A stretch of DNA of 64,000 nt from Acanthosepion esculentum (GCA_964036315.1 OZ038480.1:15174805-15238804), one strand, 5' to 3'. Numbered from the stretch's first letter, positions 1 through 11,559 are shown. Numbers and translations are program-made. Notes: a model not told the origin generated them from the letters alone.

Positions 1-139
1 TTTTTTTCTATTTCCATCTCAATTTTTTTTTTTTTTTGTATTTCTTTAGTTTTTTTAAAAATACCTTCACAGAGATGTTCTGCCAATTGGCACGCTGATG
101 TCAATCAGTGAACAATTTTTTTCTTTTTTGTTTTTGATA

Positions 140-153
140 ATAATGATTCGGCG

Positions 154-198
<45 letters not shown>

Positions 199-645
199 TT
201 TATTTTATTTGATATCTGGCGTTTACACATTTCTTTCCGGGTCCCACCAAGGGACCTAAGGTTAGAAATGGCATCATGACACTTTCCACTGCAAAGGAAA
301 AAAATAATAATAATTACATAGATAAAGCCCTTCGTAAAGTGCGGGCTGTACTTGTCAGAACAATTTTTTGTATCTCTTTGAGGCATGGACTTCCAGGGAT
401 CCCTTCAATCAGCCTACTGGAATCTTTACCAACCAGTCCAAGGGCTCCAACTACAACAGGGATTGTTGATGTTCCCATGTGCCACATTTTTGAGATTTCT
501 ATTTCAAGGTCCTTGTATTTTGACAGTTTTTCGAATATCTTCAAAGATACATTGCAGTCTGCAGGGACTGCCATATCAATAAGGAGGCACTTATTTTGTT
601 TGTGGTCTTTAATAACAATGCCTGGGCGGTTGGCTTTGATTGTTA
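140..645 (-). mobile_element. LINE 3' end, RT C-terminal fragment with (AAT)n tail (copy 1)
   Basis: On the minus strand an open frame runs from about 640 down to 314. It starts within KANRPGIVIKDHK and continues through LLIDMAVPADCNV, KYKDLEIEISKMW, VVVGALGLVG, IPGSPCLKEIQK and RRALSM. These are the conserved last ~110 residues found after the reverse transcriptase domain of many animal non-LTR retrotransposons. The segment after the stop is a short 3' UTR that ends in (AAT)n at about 157-199, the usual microsatellite tail of such LINEs. The upstream part is missing: the coding region runs into (ATT)n and then (CTT)n near 645. A second copy in the same orientation lies at 62,600-63,105 and is about 95% identical by eye, so the family moved fairly recently. 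The clade was not determined. Confidence 0.75.
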
Positions 646-750
646 TTATAATTATTATTATTATTGTTATTCTTCTTCTTCTTCTTCTTCTTCTTCTTCT
701 TCTTCTTCTTCTTCTTCTTCTTCTTCTTCTTCTTCTTCTTCTTCTTCAGA
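640..750. repeat. (ATT)n then (TTC)n microsatellite
   Basis: A short ATT/ATTG tract passes into an almost pure TTC array of about 26 units. It marks the 5' truncation point of the neighbouring LINE fragment. The poly-Ser and poly-Leu reading frames across it are artefacts. Confidence 0.95.
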
Positions 751-1036
751 ACCTGAACCCACTGACGCGAAGCTATGTTTTAAATCTTACTATGCATACA
801 TCTAGAGCGAACAGGATTGTCGCAAATTTATGAGGCTAAAAGAACGCAAACAACAACACTGAATCTAGGTTTCATCGGCATTTGTCGGATGGTAAACGGG
901 CTGTTTAAATGAACACTGATAGTTCATGTATATGACTTTACAAGTGGGAACGGTGCATTTGCTTTTCTCATAATGTTTTCAGAATTCGTATCAAGGTGTG
1001 TGAATGACTAGATAACATGCGTCACAATTAGGGCGC

Positions 1037-1038
<2 letters not shown>

Positions 1039-1075
<37 letters not shown>
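1039..1075. repeat. (CA)n microsatellite
   Basis: About 18 CA units, interrupted near the right end by CATACATA. Confidence 0.95.
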
Positions 1076-1079
<4 letters not shown>

Positions 1080-1099
1080 TATTACCAAGATGGGTTTCG

Positions 1100-1360
1100 C
1101 CTTGGGAATAACAGGTGCCTTAAGTTTGGATGTGCGGGAGGTGTACTGTAATGGTTCGAAATTGTTCATCGGAGAAGCAAGTTCCAGTTCCCGTTGGGTT
1201 CGTTATATTCACTTACGCGCAAATACTCTTGGAGAAGGCATGAACCCACAATTTCTTCTTCAGCTATTATTATCTAAAAAAAACAAAAAACATATACTCT
1301 GAGAATATTATCTGGCTTTAATAACCTGCAAAGGGTTGATAAACCGTAGAAAATGAATCA
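1100..1360 (+). mobile_element. SINE copy (shared body and LINE-like tail)
   Basis: The body motif CGTTATATTCACTTACGCGC, followed by AAATACTCTTGG and GCATGAACCC, is shared with copies at 19.6, 31.4, 47.9, 57.2 and (reverse) 51.3 and 58.7 kb. The tail reads GGCTTTAATAACC then GGTTGATAAACCGTAGAAAA, the hairpin tail of the same family. The head contains GGTTCGAAATT, a B-box-like sequence, after GTGCGGGAGG. This suggests a degenerate Pol III head. A (TA)n(GA)n tract starts directly after the tail. Confidence 0.6.
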
Positions 1361-1362
1361 AC

Positions 1363-1474
<112 letters not shown>

Positions 1475-1578
1475 AAACAGACAACCTTAAGAGTCCATTG
1501 ATTACATTTTATTTCCCCAGGAAGGTGTTTTTTTCCTGGTTCCTCAGATCACATTATTTTTACACATTTTTTAGGTTA

Positions 1579-1581
<3 letters not shown>

Positions 1582-1624
<43 letters not shown>
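1582..1624. repeat. (TA)n microsatellite
   Basis: Uninterrupted TA tract of about 21 units. Confidence 0.95.
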
Positions 1625-1625
<1 letters not shown>

Positions 1626-1626
<1 letters not shown>

Positions 1627-2353
1627 CTACTGTATGTACCTAATATTTAAAATAAATGATTTTTAAAAATCTCTCAAAAATAAAATATATATTTGAGAAA
1701 TATTAGCTGAGGTTTAATTTTAATTAAGCCGATTTGAAAAAAAAAATGACTTCCTTTAAGTTCAAAATAACAGCGAAATGAACTTTTAAAACAAATAGTA
1801 GCACGATTAAGTGCCTATCGTTACCTCGTAAATAACTTGTTGACAAGTTCATTATTGTTGTATGGCGACCTTTTCTGTTAAAACCTAATTTAAGAAAATG
1901 GGTGGGGGCCCGTTACTTATACATATTTTTTTTCAATATTTCAACAATATTGGGGTACAACGACTTTTAATGAGTTTTTCAATTTTTGATTCTTATGCAG
2001 TTTTCACTTAATAACAATATTAGCTAAATTCCTTCAAGTAATGCAGAATTTTAAATGATTTAAATTATTTAATTAAATATAACTGAAAACAATTCTTGCA
2101 AAAATTAATTATTCATCGAAATATTTTGGGAGGGATTTCTATTGTAAGCAAGATTTATTTGATTAATTTATTTGACATTATTTCCGATGAATTTAGATAG
2201 CTAGATGTCGTTTGAAAGTGACGTCACCTGAAGCGGCCCAACGGAAATGCATCTATCGAACATTTGGTACATGTGTAGCCAATTTAAGAATTTAATGTTA
2301 TTTGTTGAGCAATAGAATTAGAGATACAATTTCCCAAAGGACGCGAGAATCCA

Positions 2354-2355
<2 letters not shown>
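1626..2355. other. AT-rich sequence with nothing recognised
   Basis: No open frame of note, no family motif and no repeat structure were recognised. Stops are dense in all frames. Confidence 0.6.
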
Positions 2356-2444
<89 letters not shown>

Positions 2445-2823
2445 TATCTATATATATTATTTATCTCTCTCTATATATATATATTATTTATTATCTACCT
2501 ATCTATATATATATATTATATATATTATATATATATAGATAGATCTATTATATATTAGATATATATATATATAACTTAATATATATAATTATAATATATA
2601 TAATATATATATAATAAATAATATTTATATATAATATATATATAATATATTATATAATATAATATATTATTATATTATATAATAATATATTTCTAATATA
2701 ATAATATATATTATAAATATAATATAATATATATATAATTATTAATATATATATAATTATATTAAGATATAATATCTTAATATATATATATTAATATATA
2801 TATATATATATATATAGATATTA
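2356..2823. repeat. (TA)n with long degenerate AT flank
   Basis: A pure TA block to about 2,440 is followed by nearly 400 bases containing only A and T, with a few C and G interruptions. It borders the palindromic element that starts at 2,829. Confidence 0.9.
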
Positions 2824-2828
2824 ATATA

Positions 2829-3083
2829 GTACTTCCAACTGTACATACAGTCATCCTCGGGCATCCAGGAAGTATCAGAGACGAAAGATTAAATGCGAAT
2901 TGAAATATGTTTTTTTAGAAATATGTTATTGTTTTATTTTTATCCGTTAACAATAACACATTTCTAAAAAAAAAAACATATTTCGATTCGCATTTAATCT
3001 TTCGTCTCTGATACTTCCTGGATTTACTAAAAACAAAATAATTTCCATGCCTGAGGATGACTGTGTTTACAGTTGAAAGTACT
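2829..3083. mobile_element. Palindromic foldback element with hammerhead-like ends
   Basis: The left arm (2,829-2,936) and right arm (2,950-3,083) are inverted copies. Both begin outward with AGTACT and share ATCCAGGAAGTATCAGAGAC and the following ~40 bases. The right arm has about 30 extra bases (3,028-3,050). On the plus strand the right end reads CTGAGGA (3,051-3,057), then ACTGT-GTTT-ACAGT, which can form a 5-bp stem, then GAAAGTAC. This matches the hammerhead order CTGANGA, stem II, GAA. The left end carries the same module on the minus strand, with CCGAGGA in place of the core. Stems I and III are not evident. The element abuts an AT-only tract on the left. Confidence 0.7.
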
Positions 3084-3243
3084 AGAAGATTAAAAAAAGA
3101 CCTTATACAGCTTGTAGTTATTAAAGACAAGGATCATAACATTCATCGAGGTTAATGCAACTTTAAAATTTTGTTTGCGAAGAGTTTTTGCCATTTTATA
3201 TCATTACCTTTACTAATCTACTTTGTGCATGAATGATTCATTC

Positions 3244-3247
<4 letters not shown>

Positions 3248-3327
<80 letters not shown>
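3248..3327. repeat. (TA)n microsatellite
   Basis: About 40 TA units. It lies immediately beyond the 3' end of the minus-strand Penelope-like fragment. Confidence 0.95.
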
Positions 3328-3329
<2 letters not shown>

Positions 3330-3411
3330 GGACAAAACAACTGAAAAGTTGCAAATTAAAAGAAAAAAATTGGGTGTTTTTTTTTCTGATAGTATTTATT
3401 ATAGGTTTTTA

Positions 3412-3452
3412 TATATTTGATATTTCAGACTACCTCGGTCCTTCATCAGAAA
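3412..3452 (-). ncRNA. Hammerhead-like remnant downstream of the Penelope-like ORF
   Basis: The minus strand reads TTTCTGATGA, then AGGACCGAGGTAGTCT, then GAAATAT. CTGATGA and GAA are correctly ordered. The intervening segment can form an imperfect stem (AG-AC with GTCT, one bulge). ATAT-CAA-ATAT could be stem III. Stem I is weak. The motif lies about 170 bases after the GIY-YIG frame ends, where hammerhead motifs are found in Penelope-like terminal repeats. Activity is doubtful. Confidence 0.4.
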
Positions 3453-3621
3453 TTAATTGAATAACTGTATTTGGGAGTTTGTTTACGAGTAGCGTCCGTC
3501 GCAAGACGCGGACGTCACGTGATGTGGAATGCATCTGTGTTTGAATTTTTTAACGTAAATCTAACGATAGTATTTTAGATGTTGTTTAAAAAGGTTTTTT
3601 AACTATATCTAAAGAAAATTT

Positions 3622-4378
3622 TTAACTATTGAAATATTTATACAGATTTAAAATACCCAAGTTTTTGTTTAACCCTAGTTTATATGTGTCTAATTTTAAA
3701 ATCCAGTATTTCTCTTTTTTTCTTCGTGTGTATATTGAACTAAAACCTGAGTCTATCAATAAACATTTACAGTTGTCTAATGAGTGTCCTGATTGATTAA
3801 AGTGTTCAGCTATGGGGGAATAAGGATTGTTTTGACGTATGGATAGTTTGTGGTTGTTGAAACGAAATCTAAAATTAGTTCCAGATTCGCCAATATATCC
3901 ACTATTAGGACATATTGTGCAGAATAAGTAGTAAATTATATTATGGCTATCACAGGTGAGGCGAGGTGGATGTATTTTGATATTGGAGTTGGGCACAGAA
4001 AATACACTAGCGGTTATTAGGTGTTTGCAAACTAGACAACGAGTTTTATTACATTTATAATTTCCTGTTTGGTTTGTATTATTTAGATATTTGGTAGAGG
4101 TGAGGATAGCTGATAGGTTAGGTGTTTGTTTTTTTTGCGTTGATGGGTGGTTTAGCGAAAATGTCTGATTTTTTTGTTTAATTGGAGGTTCTTGTAAACA
4201 TTTTTTAAATTGTGAATAAGTGTGTGGGAATATTAATTGTGGTTAAAAACCATAGGAATCCGATTGTTGTTTTTATTTTTCTTGTATGTGAGAAGTGTGT
4301 TACGATTTATATGGATAGTTTTATTTAGTGCTTCTTTTATTATATTTATTGGGTATTTACATTTTAGGAAATGTTCTG
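3622..4378 (-). pseudogene. Penelope-like element: RT C-terminus, Cys motif and GIY-YIG endonuclease
   Basis: Read on the minus strand, the first frame (4,377 to 4,233) gives SEHFLKCKYP, KEALNKTIHIN and RIPMVFNH, resembling the region after the RT core of Penelope-like elements. A single indel in the 12-nt overlap 4,245-4,233 shifts to a second frame ending at 3,622. That frame holds IFPHTYSQFKKCL, then CNKTRCLVCKH, the cysteine-rich linker typical of these elements. The GIY-YIG nuclease core follows: NIIYYLFC and SGYIGESG with FRFRFNNHK, then AEHFNQSGHSL and KEKYWILKL. Known role: the nuclease nicks target DNA to prime reverse transcription. The RT palm is missing because the 5' side is cut off at a (TA)n tract (4,386-4,478). 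With the frameshift and truncation it cannot be functional. GTG at 3,996 is not a real start, as the frame continues upstream. Confidence 0.85.
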
Positions 4379-4385
4379 AATATAT

Positions 4386-4402
4386 ATTAATATATATATA
4401 TT

Positions 4403-4478
<76 letters not shown>
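4386..4478. repeat. (TA)n microsatellite at the truncation point of the Penelope-like element
   Basis: About 45 TA units, preceded by interrupted TATATTA sequence. The Penelope-like reading frame ends against it. Confidence 0.95.
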
Positions 4479-4479
<1 letters not shown>

Positions 4480-4481
<2 letters not shown>

Positions 4482-5310
4482 GGAACGATGAGAGCGAATA
4501 GAAAAAATTCAATTCAGCAAGATTTGAAATTTGATAATGTTTTTCTTAGATTTTAGTTGAACTGTGTTGCACCATATATGGCTTATCTTTCTATTTGTAA
4601 GATTAATTTTGAGTTTAATTTAATTCTATATTGATTTCCTGGTAGTATTATTAATATCTTATACGTATGTATTGTTATTTAGATAGTATTTTGACATTTT
4701 ATATTGATTGGTTGATATTATTAACATCTTATATGGATGATATTTATTTAACAGTTGCATATTATTTACCAATTAATTCTATATATTTAGATTATTTACT
4801 AGTTTCTTAAAGAGGCCACTTATTTATCAACTACAAAAAGATATGTAGGAAATCCGCAAAGCTTATAACTAGTTGGGCATCCGGTTAAATTACCTCTCTA
4901 CACCCCGCGGCTTTTATTTCTGAAGACTGTTGACTGTCTGACAGGTGCACATTTATTGTAGCCATTTGTATCTCTCTTTAAGTTAATGTCTGGCTACTGT
5001 TAGATGTCAAATCTTTGCCTTAATACATTTGTAAGATAATAATTTCTATTGTTTTTCTTTTTCGCTTAGTTTGTATTTAACGTGGGTCGATGGTTGATCA
5101 GCGTAAAATCCACAAGCCTTTATTTTATTATTTTTTTTCAAAAAATAAGGATGTATTTTGCTTTTGAAACGAAATTAATCGTTGACACGCCAGTAATTTA
5201 TAAAGTATGTCATAAGTTTATAAGATTTTTAAATGTGAGGGAGTTGAAAAGGTCAATCAAAACACGTGAAAGACACAAAAGTAATCGAGTAATATTAAAC
5301 AATATATATA
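4480..5310. other. AT-rich sequence with nothing recognised
   Basis: Short direct similarities occur (ATATTGATTGGT-type phrases near 4,630-4,790), but there is no coding or repeat family that I recognise. The 93-codon frame at 5,082-5,363 runs into the adjacent repeat and has no domain. Confidence 0.5.
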
Positions 5311-5314
5311 TATA

Positions 5315-5717
<403 letters not shown>

Positions 5718-5719
5718 AC

Positions 5720-6520
5720 AAGTTTTACTAAAATTCGCTAAAATGGTTTGTTTGTTTATTTTTCCTATTAAATTTTATTCGTCCGGAGAAACAGTCCAAA
5801 TTTAAAATGTATTTGTTCGAGTACTATCATTATTAGGAATGTTAATTTTTTGAATTTCATAGATAAAACATTTTATTAGCTTCATCCTGACATTTTACTT
5901 TTCTAAGTATACCTCTATCGTATCCGAGTGATAGGTATAAGTTTTTTTTTTAAATAATTAGTTATCTGTCAAGAAACTTGACAACACCTATTAATATTTT
6001 AAGCACATTTTAAAATGCCTGTGATAAAACATATTTTTCTTAAGTGGGCTGTTGCTTTTATATAATAGTTGCTATGTGTGTTCTGATCTTTTCTTTATAA
6101 TGAGTGCTTAACAGTATTTTATTATCTTCTAATATTTATTTTTTTATATTATGGTCTATATGTGAAAGAATAGCACTAAGTTTCGTTAAGTAGCAAGTTA
6201 ATCTACGAGAAAGCGTGGTCGCTATGTAACCAAAATAAGTATGTTTTGTGTTGGATACACATTATCTGAAAGGACAGGAGAATTCATAAGCAATATTGTT
6301 TTTACATGAAGGTCATTTATGGGAACCCGTGTTATTGGCAATGATTACATTAGATGTTTTAATTTTTTTTACAATGAATTATAGCTATCTGGTATTTATT
6401 AAAACCATTAAGATATATACCTGCAAATACTGCACAACTCACCCAAGATTATGAACCTTTCTTAAGGATGAAATTATAAAATAAAAATATAACTATATGA
6501 AAAGAACACCAGTTTTAAGC
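5720..6520. other. AT-rich sequence with nothing recognised
   Basis: No family motif or long open frame was seen. Confidence 0.55.
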
Positions 6521-6530
6521 AAAGCATTAA

Positions 6531-6730
6531 CCCTTTGAGCCCTGACCACCGCTTTACCGGTGGAAGAGAAAAATGACGTAATGCCCAGCCACCGGTTGAA
6601 CAGTGGGTAAATACTTGTAACTATTTTTTATATCTACCGTGAAACATTACATACCAATTATTTGCGAATTTTAACTCAGGAGCTCAGGCAGAAGGGTTAA
6701 AATTGTTCAGGAACACAAGGGCTCAAAGGG
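6531..6730. mobile_element. piggyBac-like MITE
   Basis: Terminal inverted repeats CCCTTTGAGCCCTG (left) and CCCTTTGAGCCCTTG (right, reverse complement) enclose 200 bp. The left flank is TTAA (6,527-6,530). The right flank is TCAA (6,731-6,734), one change from TTAA, the target duplicated by piggyBac elements. There is no coding capacity. The inside contains two CACCG/CGGTGG half-palindromes near the left end. Confidence 0.75.
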
Positions 6731-6889
6731 TCAAGGCAAACTTTAGAAATATTAAGAATATTTTAATTTGTGATTTTAAATTACACCTTAAAATAGACCC
6801 TATTCTTTACAAAAAAGTACTGAGTTAAAAAAAAAACTAGTAACTAGCCTCTTGAAGACACAACAAATAAACTTATCACATCTATCATT

Positions 6890-7055
6890 GTCAAAATCGA
6901 ATCCGTCAAACTACAAAATTACGAGTACCTCGGTTGATCTACGAATAGAAATGACAACATCAAATATATACAGAAGTTTAAATATCTAAGAAGTGTTTTT
7001 ACAACGGACGGAATATGTGACAGCGAAATCCGAATCATTTACAGGATATGAAAAT
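6890..7055 (+). pseudogene. LINE reverse transcriptase fragment
   Basis: A broken frame gives YEYLG, a stop, NRNDNIKYIQKF, then KYLRSVFTTDGICDSEIRI. The pattern KYLGS.(F/I)..DG.C..EI is the segment just after the RT palm in many animal LINEs. It probably belongs to the same family as the WFYRRM-type tails at 20, 35, 41, 53 and 55 kb. Stops interrupt it and both sides are missing. Confidence 0.6.
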
Positions 7056-7237
7056 ATATCTGGTAAGTCGTTAGCGTAGCGTTCGAATATACAGTGTTAG
7101 AGGTATGAAATGAGAGCGTGTCAATCGTTGGCTATAAGTTTGTCGCATTGATAGTGGAGTCTGTCTTCTCTTTCTGCGTCTTAAGGAAGTTTTCACAGCC
7201 TAATGGTCGGATGGGCTGTCAGCCGTGCTCTCGGGTA

Positions 7238-7239
<2 letters not shown>

Positions 7240-7300
<61 letters not shown>
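7240..7300. repeat. (CT)n microsatellite
   Basis: About 29 CT units. The Leu-Ser and Arg-Glu repeat frames across it are artefacts. Confidence 0.95.
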
Positions 7301-7735
7301 GCTTCTTTTATACCTTCTTTTACGCGCGGACGTAGTTGGCAAGTGATGATGAGAAAACTGGAGTTACTTTGAGCAACAAAAGATAGAAATTTGTAGATAT
7401 CCATGATCTTCTACATTCTGTCGGAAATAATGAAGAATAGACTTACGTGAGTAGAGCGGCGATGTCGACCGGGGTGTCCTAAGGCGCGAACGTCTCATTC
7501 TCCTCTGTTTTAGTAGACTTCTATTTGGATTTGGCGGAAGAGGTGAGGGCAGAGGCATGTTATAAAAATCCCTTCACTTTGTACCCGAGAGCTTTTTGGC
7601 CGACAGCGAAACAAGTTGCTATTGTTCCTGTTTGTTATTACTGTGGTTACCTGAAACTGGCGTAGAGGGTCGCAAAGGAAGGATATTTTCTTTTGCAAGC
7701 TGGTCATTCACCATCTATCTCTACGCTGGTTTTTT
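7300..7735. other. Sequence with nothing recognised
   Basis: Base composition is somewhat more balanced than in the neighbouring AT-rich DNA. The short frames on both strands have no recognisable domain. Confidence 0.45.
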
Positions 7736-7749
7736 TCAGTCGAATTAAT

Positions 7750-8020
7750 TTTCGACAATTCTGAGGACAGAAGGCAGATAAAAGGGGTTAACATTTGCAC
7801 AAATGGAAGATATAACCATGGGGTTGCCTCTCGGTCCTATTTGCTATAACTTCAGCATGACTCACTTTGAAAATAAAATCTTTAAAAATCTTTGTTGAAG
7901 GTATGATATACCTCCAATGTATTGATGACACAATTATATTAAGGAAAAACTTAGACTATAAAAATAAAAGAAACCATCGAAGGAAACTGCTCTAAAATTT
8001 ACTTAAGGATTTGATAATCG
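7750..8020 (+). pseudogene. Penelope-like reverse transcriptase fragment
   Basis: A plus-strand frame reads MGLPLGPICYNFSMTHFENKIF, resembling the RT motif (G.PLGP..AN.FM..FE) that precedes the catalytic YVDD box in Penelope-like elements. About 30 codons later, after a stop and a frame change, IDDTIILR stands where YVDDTF.. is expected. Both pieces together are under 90 residues. At least one frameshift and several stops make it dead. It could be the missing RT half of a family related to the GIY-YIG fragment at 3.6-4.4 kb, but there is no overlap to test this. Confidence 0.6.
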
Positions 8021-8045
8021 AAACACTTTACTCAAGAGTTTAGTA

Positions 8046-9687
8046 CAGTAGTCGCCAACCTGTGGTCCAGGAACCACTGGTGGTCCAAGAACCAAATATT
8101 TTGCACGGACCACCAGTGGTCCGTGGACCACTAATGGTCCGTGCAAAACTTTTGATCGTCCGCAGAAAAATTGGTACATTATTTCAATTTTTATGAAGCT
8201 TCAGATTCAAAAATGACGTGTGACAAAACGTAATATGGATGGTATATATGTTCAAGACCTACTGTAATCTCGAAATAAACACGAGTATACAAATGTGACA
8301 TCATCCAGACATAGTATAACCTAAGATGACTTGCAAAGTCATGTTCAATACTTGTTACTAAATAGTTTCTTACCATTACTGTTGATAACTAGTTACTGGA
8401 TGGTTTACTGGTATAATTTTCTACAAACATGGCATAGCAACGGATTAATAGCGGGATCTTCAAGAATCGACTTACGCACCAGATACAAATTCATAAGCAT
8501 TCGTACTCGAAAACTATTTTTGCAAAATATTAAAAAACGAATTTTTTAGTGAACATTGAAAACATCAAATCGCAATTAAGAGAAAAAGAAACAAAAATCA
8601 TAGTAAAAATGTGTAATACTTGAATAAATTTTAAATTTTAAATTTGTTTTATTTAAATAATTACACTATAACTTTGTTACCTTTAATGGGTGCATTTCAT
8701 ATTAATAAAATACGTTTTCCGATTATTATTATATAAATGTATTTACCTTTCTTTTCTAAATTCATGTTAGTGGTCTGTCAAATTTAAAATTATACATTTA
8801 GTCATCCATGAAGTTCAAAAAGTTAGTGACTGCTGATCTATAACATGTAAATAATTATAGAAATAAAATAATCCTTTTATTATAATTATGTATAATTTTA
8901 ATCATAACAACTTTCATATTCATATTGTTGAGGCTCTTTTGATACCAATCTCTGCTAATCTGAAGGGATGCTGAAAAGTTCTTAGCTTGACAAAAGTAGG
9001 AAATAATTTTGTCATGAAATGTACTTTTGTAGTTCACTTATTCACTTTTAGAGTTCAACACTCAAAAATGGTAGTCATGACCTTTCCTGCTAACTTTTGG
9101 GCTGATCTATAACATGTAGATAATTATAGAAATAAAATAATCCTATTATTATAATTTTGTATAATTTTAATAACTTTCATATTAATATTGTTGAGGCTCT
9201 TTTGATACCAATCTCTGCTAATCTGAAGTGATGCTGAAAAGTTCTTAGCTTGACAAAAGTAGGAAATAACTTTGTGATGAAATGTACTTTCTAGTTCACA
9301 TATTCACTTTTAGAGTTCAACGTTCAAAAAAATTAATGTTTGGTCCTTAAAATAGCACCTCCAAATCCTTCAGAAATTTCCTCCTTTTCAAACACCTTTC
9401 ATCTTTTGAAAACATCAAATCGCCATTAGAGAAAATGGAACAAATATCATAGTAAAAATATGTAAAACTTGAATAAATTTCAAATTTTCAATTTGTTTTA
9501 TTTAAATAATTACAATATATCTTTGTTACCTTTAATGGGTGCATTTCATATTAACAAAATAAAAGTTTTCCAATTATTATTATATAAATGTATTCATCTT
9601 TTATTTTCTTAAGTCATATTAGTGGTTCGCCATATTTAAAATTATACATTTAATGGTCCATGAAGTTCAAAAGGTTGGCGATCGCTG
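8046..9687. mobile_element. Non-autonomous hAT-like element with target-site duplication
   Basis: The left end is CAGTAGTCGCCAACC and the right end, reverse complemented, is CAGCGATCGCCAACC. The flanking 8-mers are GTTTAGTA (8,038-8,045) and GTTTAATA (9,688-9,695), one mismatch apart, as expected for a hAT 8-bp duplication. Subterminal GGACCAC/GTGGTCC palindromes occur just inside the left end. No transposase frame remains. Two internal blocks are repeated: 8,556-8,714 with 9,407-9,560, and 8,832-9,058 with 9,101-9,321. The element therefore grew by internal tandem duplication. Confidence 0.85.
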
Positions 9688-9695
9688 GTTTAATA

Positions 9696-10370
9696 GACTC
9701 TAACTTTATTACTTCATTAATTATTTAAAGAACGTCACAAGTAAAAAAAAACCTTGTCGTCTCAAAAGGGGAATGTTCTCAAAGATATAAAGTAAATGTT
9801 ATAATAAACATATATGAATAACTAAGATGGAGACATTTCTTTTCCCATTTATTATTTTATAAAGACTTGTGTAACATAAAATATTTATTAACAATAGTTT
9901 CCCAAGCCATGCCGTCGAAAAGCTAATAAAATTAGCTGAAACGAATTTGGTAAAAAAATAAATAAAACCAGTCCTGATATAAGCAAAAATAAAAACCTCA
10001 TTAGCCTGTCCTATTGTAAACAAATTCATCCTGACTATAAACAAGATGAAAAAGCTATTAAAAGATATAATTCGCCGTTATATATAACTTAATGCAATAA
10101 ATGCATAAGATATTGCAAAACGTTTAAGACATTTAACCATATCATTACCAATAACACCAGATTTCTAAAACTGCTCTGATGTAAAGAAAAATGTTGTTTA
10201 TTATTTCTCCTTTCGTTTCAGATATTGCATATCTAACGCTAAAAAGAATAAGTTCTTACTTAGGTTACACAACGACCACATTCTCTCATAGGCTAACTTG
10301 GTACTTAAACATAATGCAATTCGTACACATGTTGACCAGCACATCAAAAACAACCCTGTCCTGGGTGTGA
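9696..10370. other. AT-rich sequence with nothing recognised
   Basis: There are many short frames and none with a domain. Confidence 0.5.
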
Positions 10371-10374
10371 TGAT

Positions 10375-10790
10375 AAACTTACATCCTCATCCTGGGTAAG
10401 ACGATAAACTACGTCCAACAGCAAGGCATCTGTTCAGGAGGTTTTGAGGAGCGTGGAACCACCTCTTAATTGCTGCTGTTCCCAGGCCCACCCTGACCCG
10501 GGGTGGTAGCACCTGTTAGGGTCCCGCCTATGGGCAAATAGTTAACACACAAACTTGGGTCAAAACAGTATGAAAGTGTAAAAATAGGTTTTAATACCAG
10601 AAATACTTTGTAAAAAAATTATTATTAGCAATACATTTTTGAAAAAAAATATTACCGGCAATACATTTTTTAAAAAAAAAATTACAGCAGTAAAAATCTT
10701 GTCGGCATTAAATAACCCATTGAGGTTGATAGGCCGTAAAACAAACCAAACCAAAACCAAACTATTATCTGCAATACTTTAAAAAGAAAG
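10375..10790 (-). repeat. Dispersed repeat family X, minus copy
   Basis: Read on the minus strand, the order is the hairpin tail (CGGCATTAAATAACCCATTG), AT-rich ~33-bp imperfect units of the type TTACCAGCAATACATTTTT, then GTTAACTATTTGCCCATAG, GGTGGTTCCACGCTCCTC, and a single TAGTTTATCGTCTTACCCAG unit. The same order is seen at 15.2-15.6 and twice at 55.9-57.0 kb. It is a dispersed element containing three substructures that have expanded separately elsewhere in the window. Confidence 0.75.
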
Positions 10791-11320
10791 AAAATTATCA
10801 GAAATACAAACAGCTATACATTTTTGGAAAAAATATTACCAGCTGTACATTTCTTGAAGGAAAAATATTCCCAGAAAAAAATATTTGAAGAAGAAAATAT
10901 TACCAGAAATACATTTCGAAAAAAAATATTACCAGCAATAAAAATGTTGGCATTAAATAACCCATTGAGGTTGATCTGTCGTAAAACAAACCAAACCAAA
11001 CTGGTGTCAAAATTCTATGAAAGTGTAAAAATCCCAAAAATACTTTGTAAAAATTATTACCAGCAATAAATTTTTGAAAAAAAATATTACCAGCTATACA
11101 TTTTTTTAAAAAATATTACTCGCGATACATACTTGAAGAAAAAAAATATTACCAGAAATAGGCTTTTTGTAGGAAAAATGAAAAAAATTACCAGAAATAG
11201 ATTTTTGGAAAGAAAAAAAAAAGATTACCAACAATAAAAATTTTGTCGGCATTAAATAACCCACTGAGTTTGATAAGACCGTAAAACAAACCAAACTAAA
11301 AACAACCAAAATAAGACTAT
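10790..11320 (-). repeat. Further family X copies with ~33-bp unit array
   Basis: Two more tail hairpins (10,950-10,990 and 11,240-11,290) alternate with degenerate units built on AATATTACCAG and AATACATTTTTGAAAA. The result is an imperfect tandem array. All the small frames across it are artefacts of the periodicity. Confidence 0.75.
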
Positions 11321-11488
11321 TAACATAAAACAAATATTATCAGATAATAATAAAATATTTTAAGACACTCCCTGTAATGAAAAAGTCAAAATACTCAAAA
11401 AAATCATTATACCTAAGAAACAACCCAATTAAATACAATATTTTTCACATCTTTCATTAGAAAAGACGGTATTTTTAACACGTATAAC

Positions 11489-11491
<3 letters not shown>

Positions 11492-11556
<65 letters not shown>
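11492..11556. repeat. (TA)n microsatellite
   Basis: About 32 TA units. It marks the outer limit of the LINE remnant that follows. Confidence 0.95.

Positions 11557-11559
<3 letters not shown>

Noticed and set aside
2302..2538. Open frames of alternating Tyr-Ile across (TA)n (also at 3.2, 5.6, 11.7, 13.5 and 49.8 kb)
   Set aside because: They simply translate the dinucleotide repeat. There is no other sequence of protein character.
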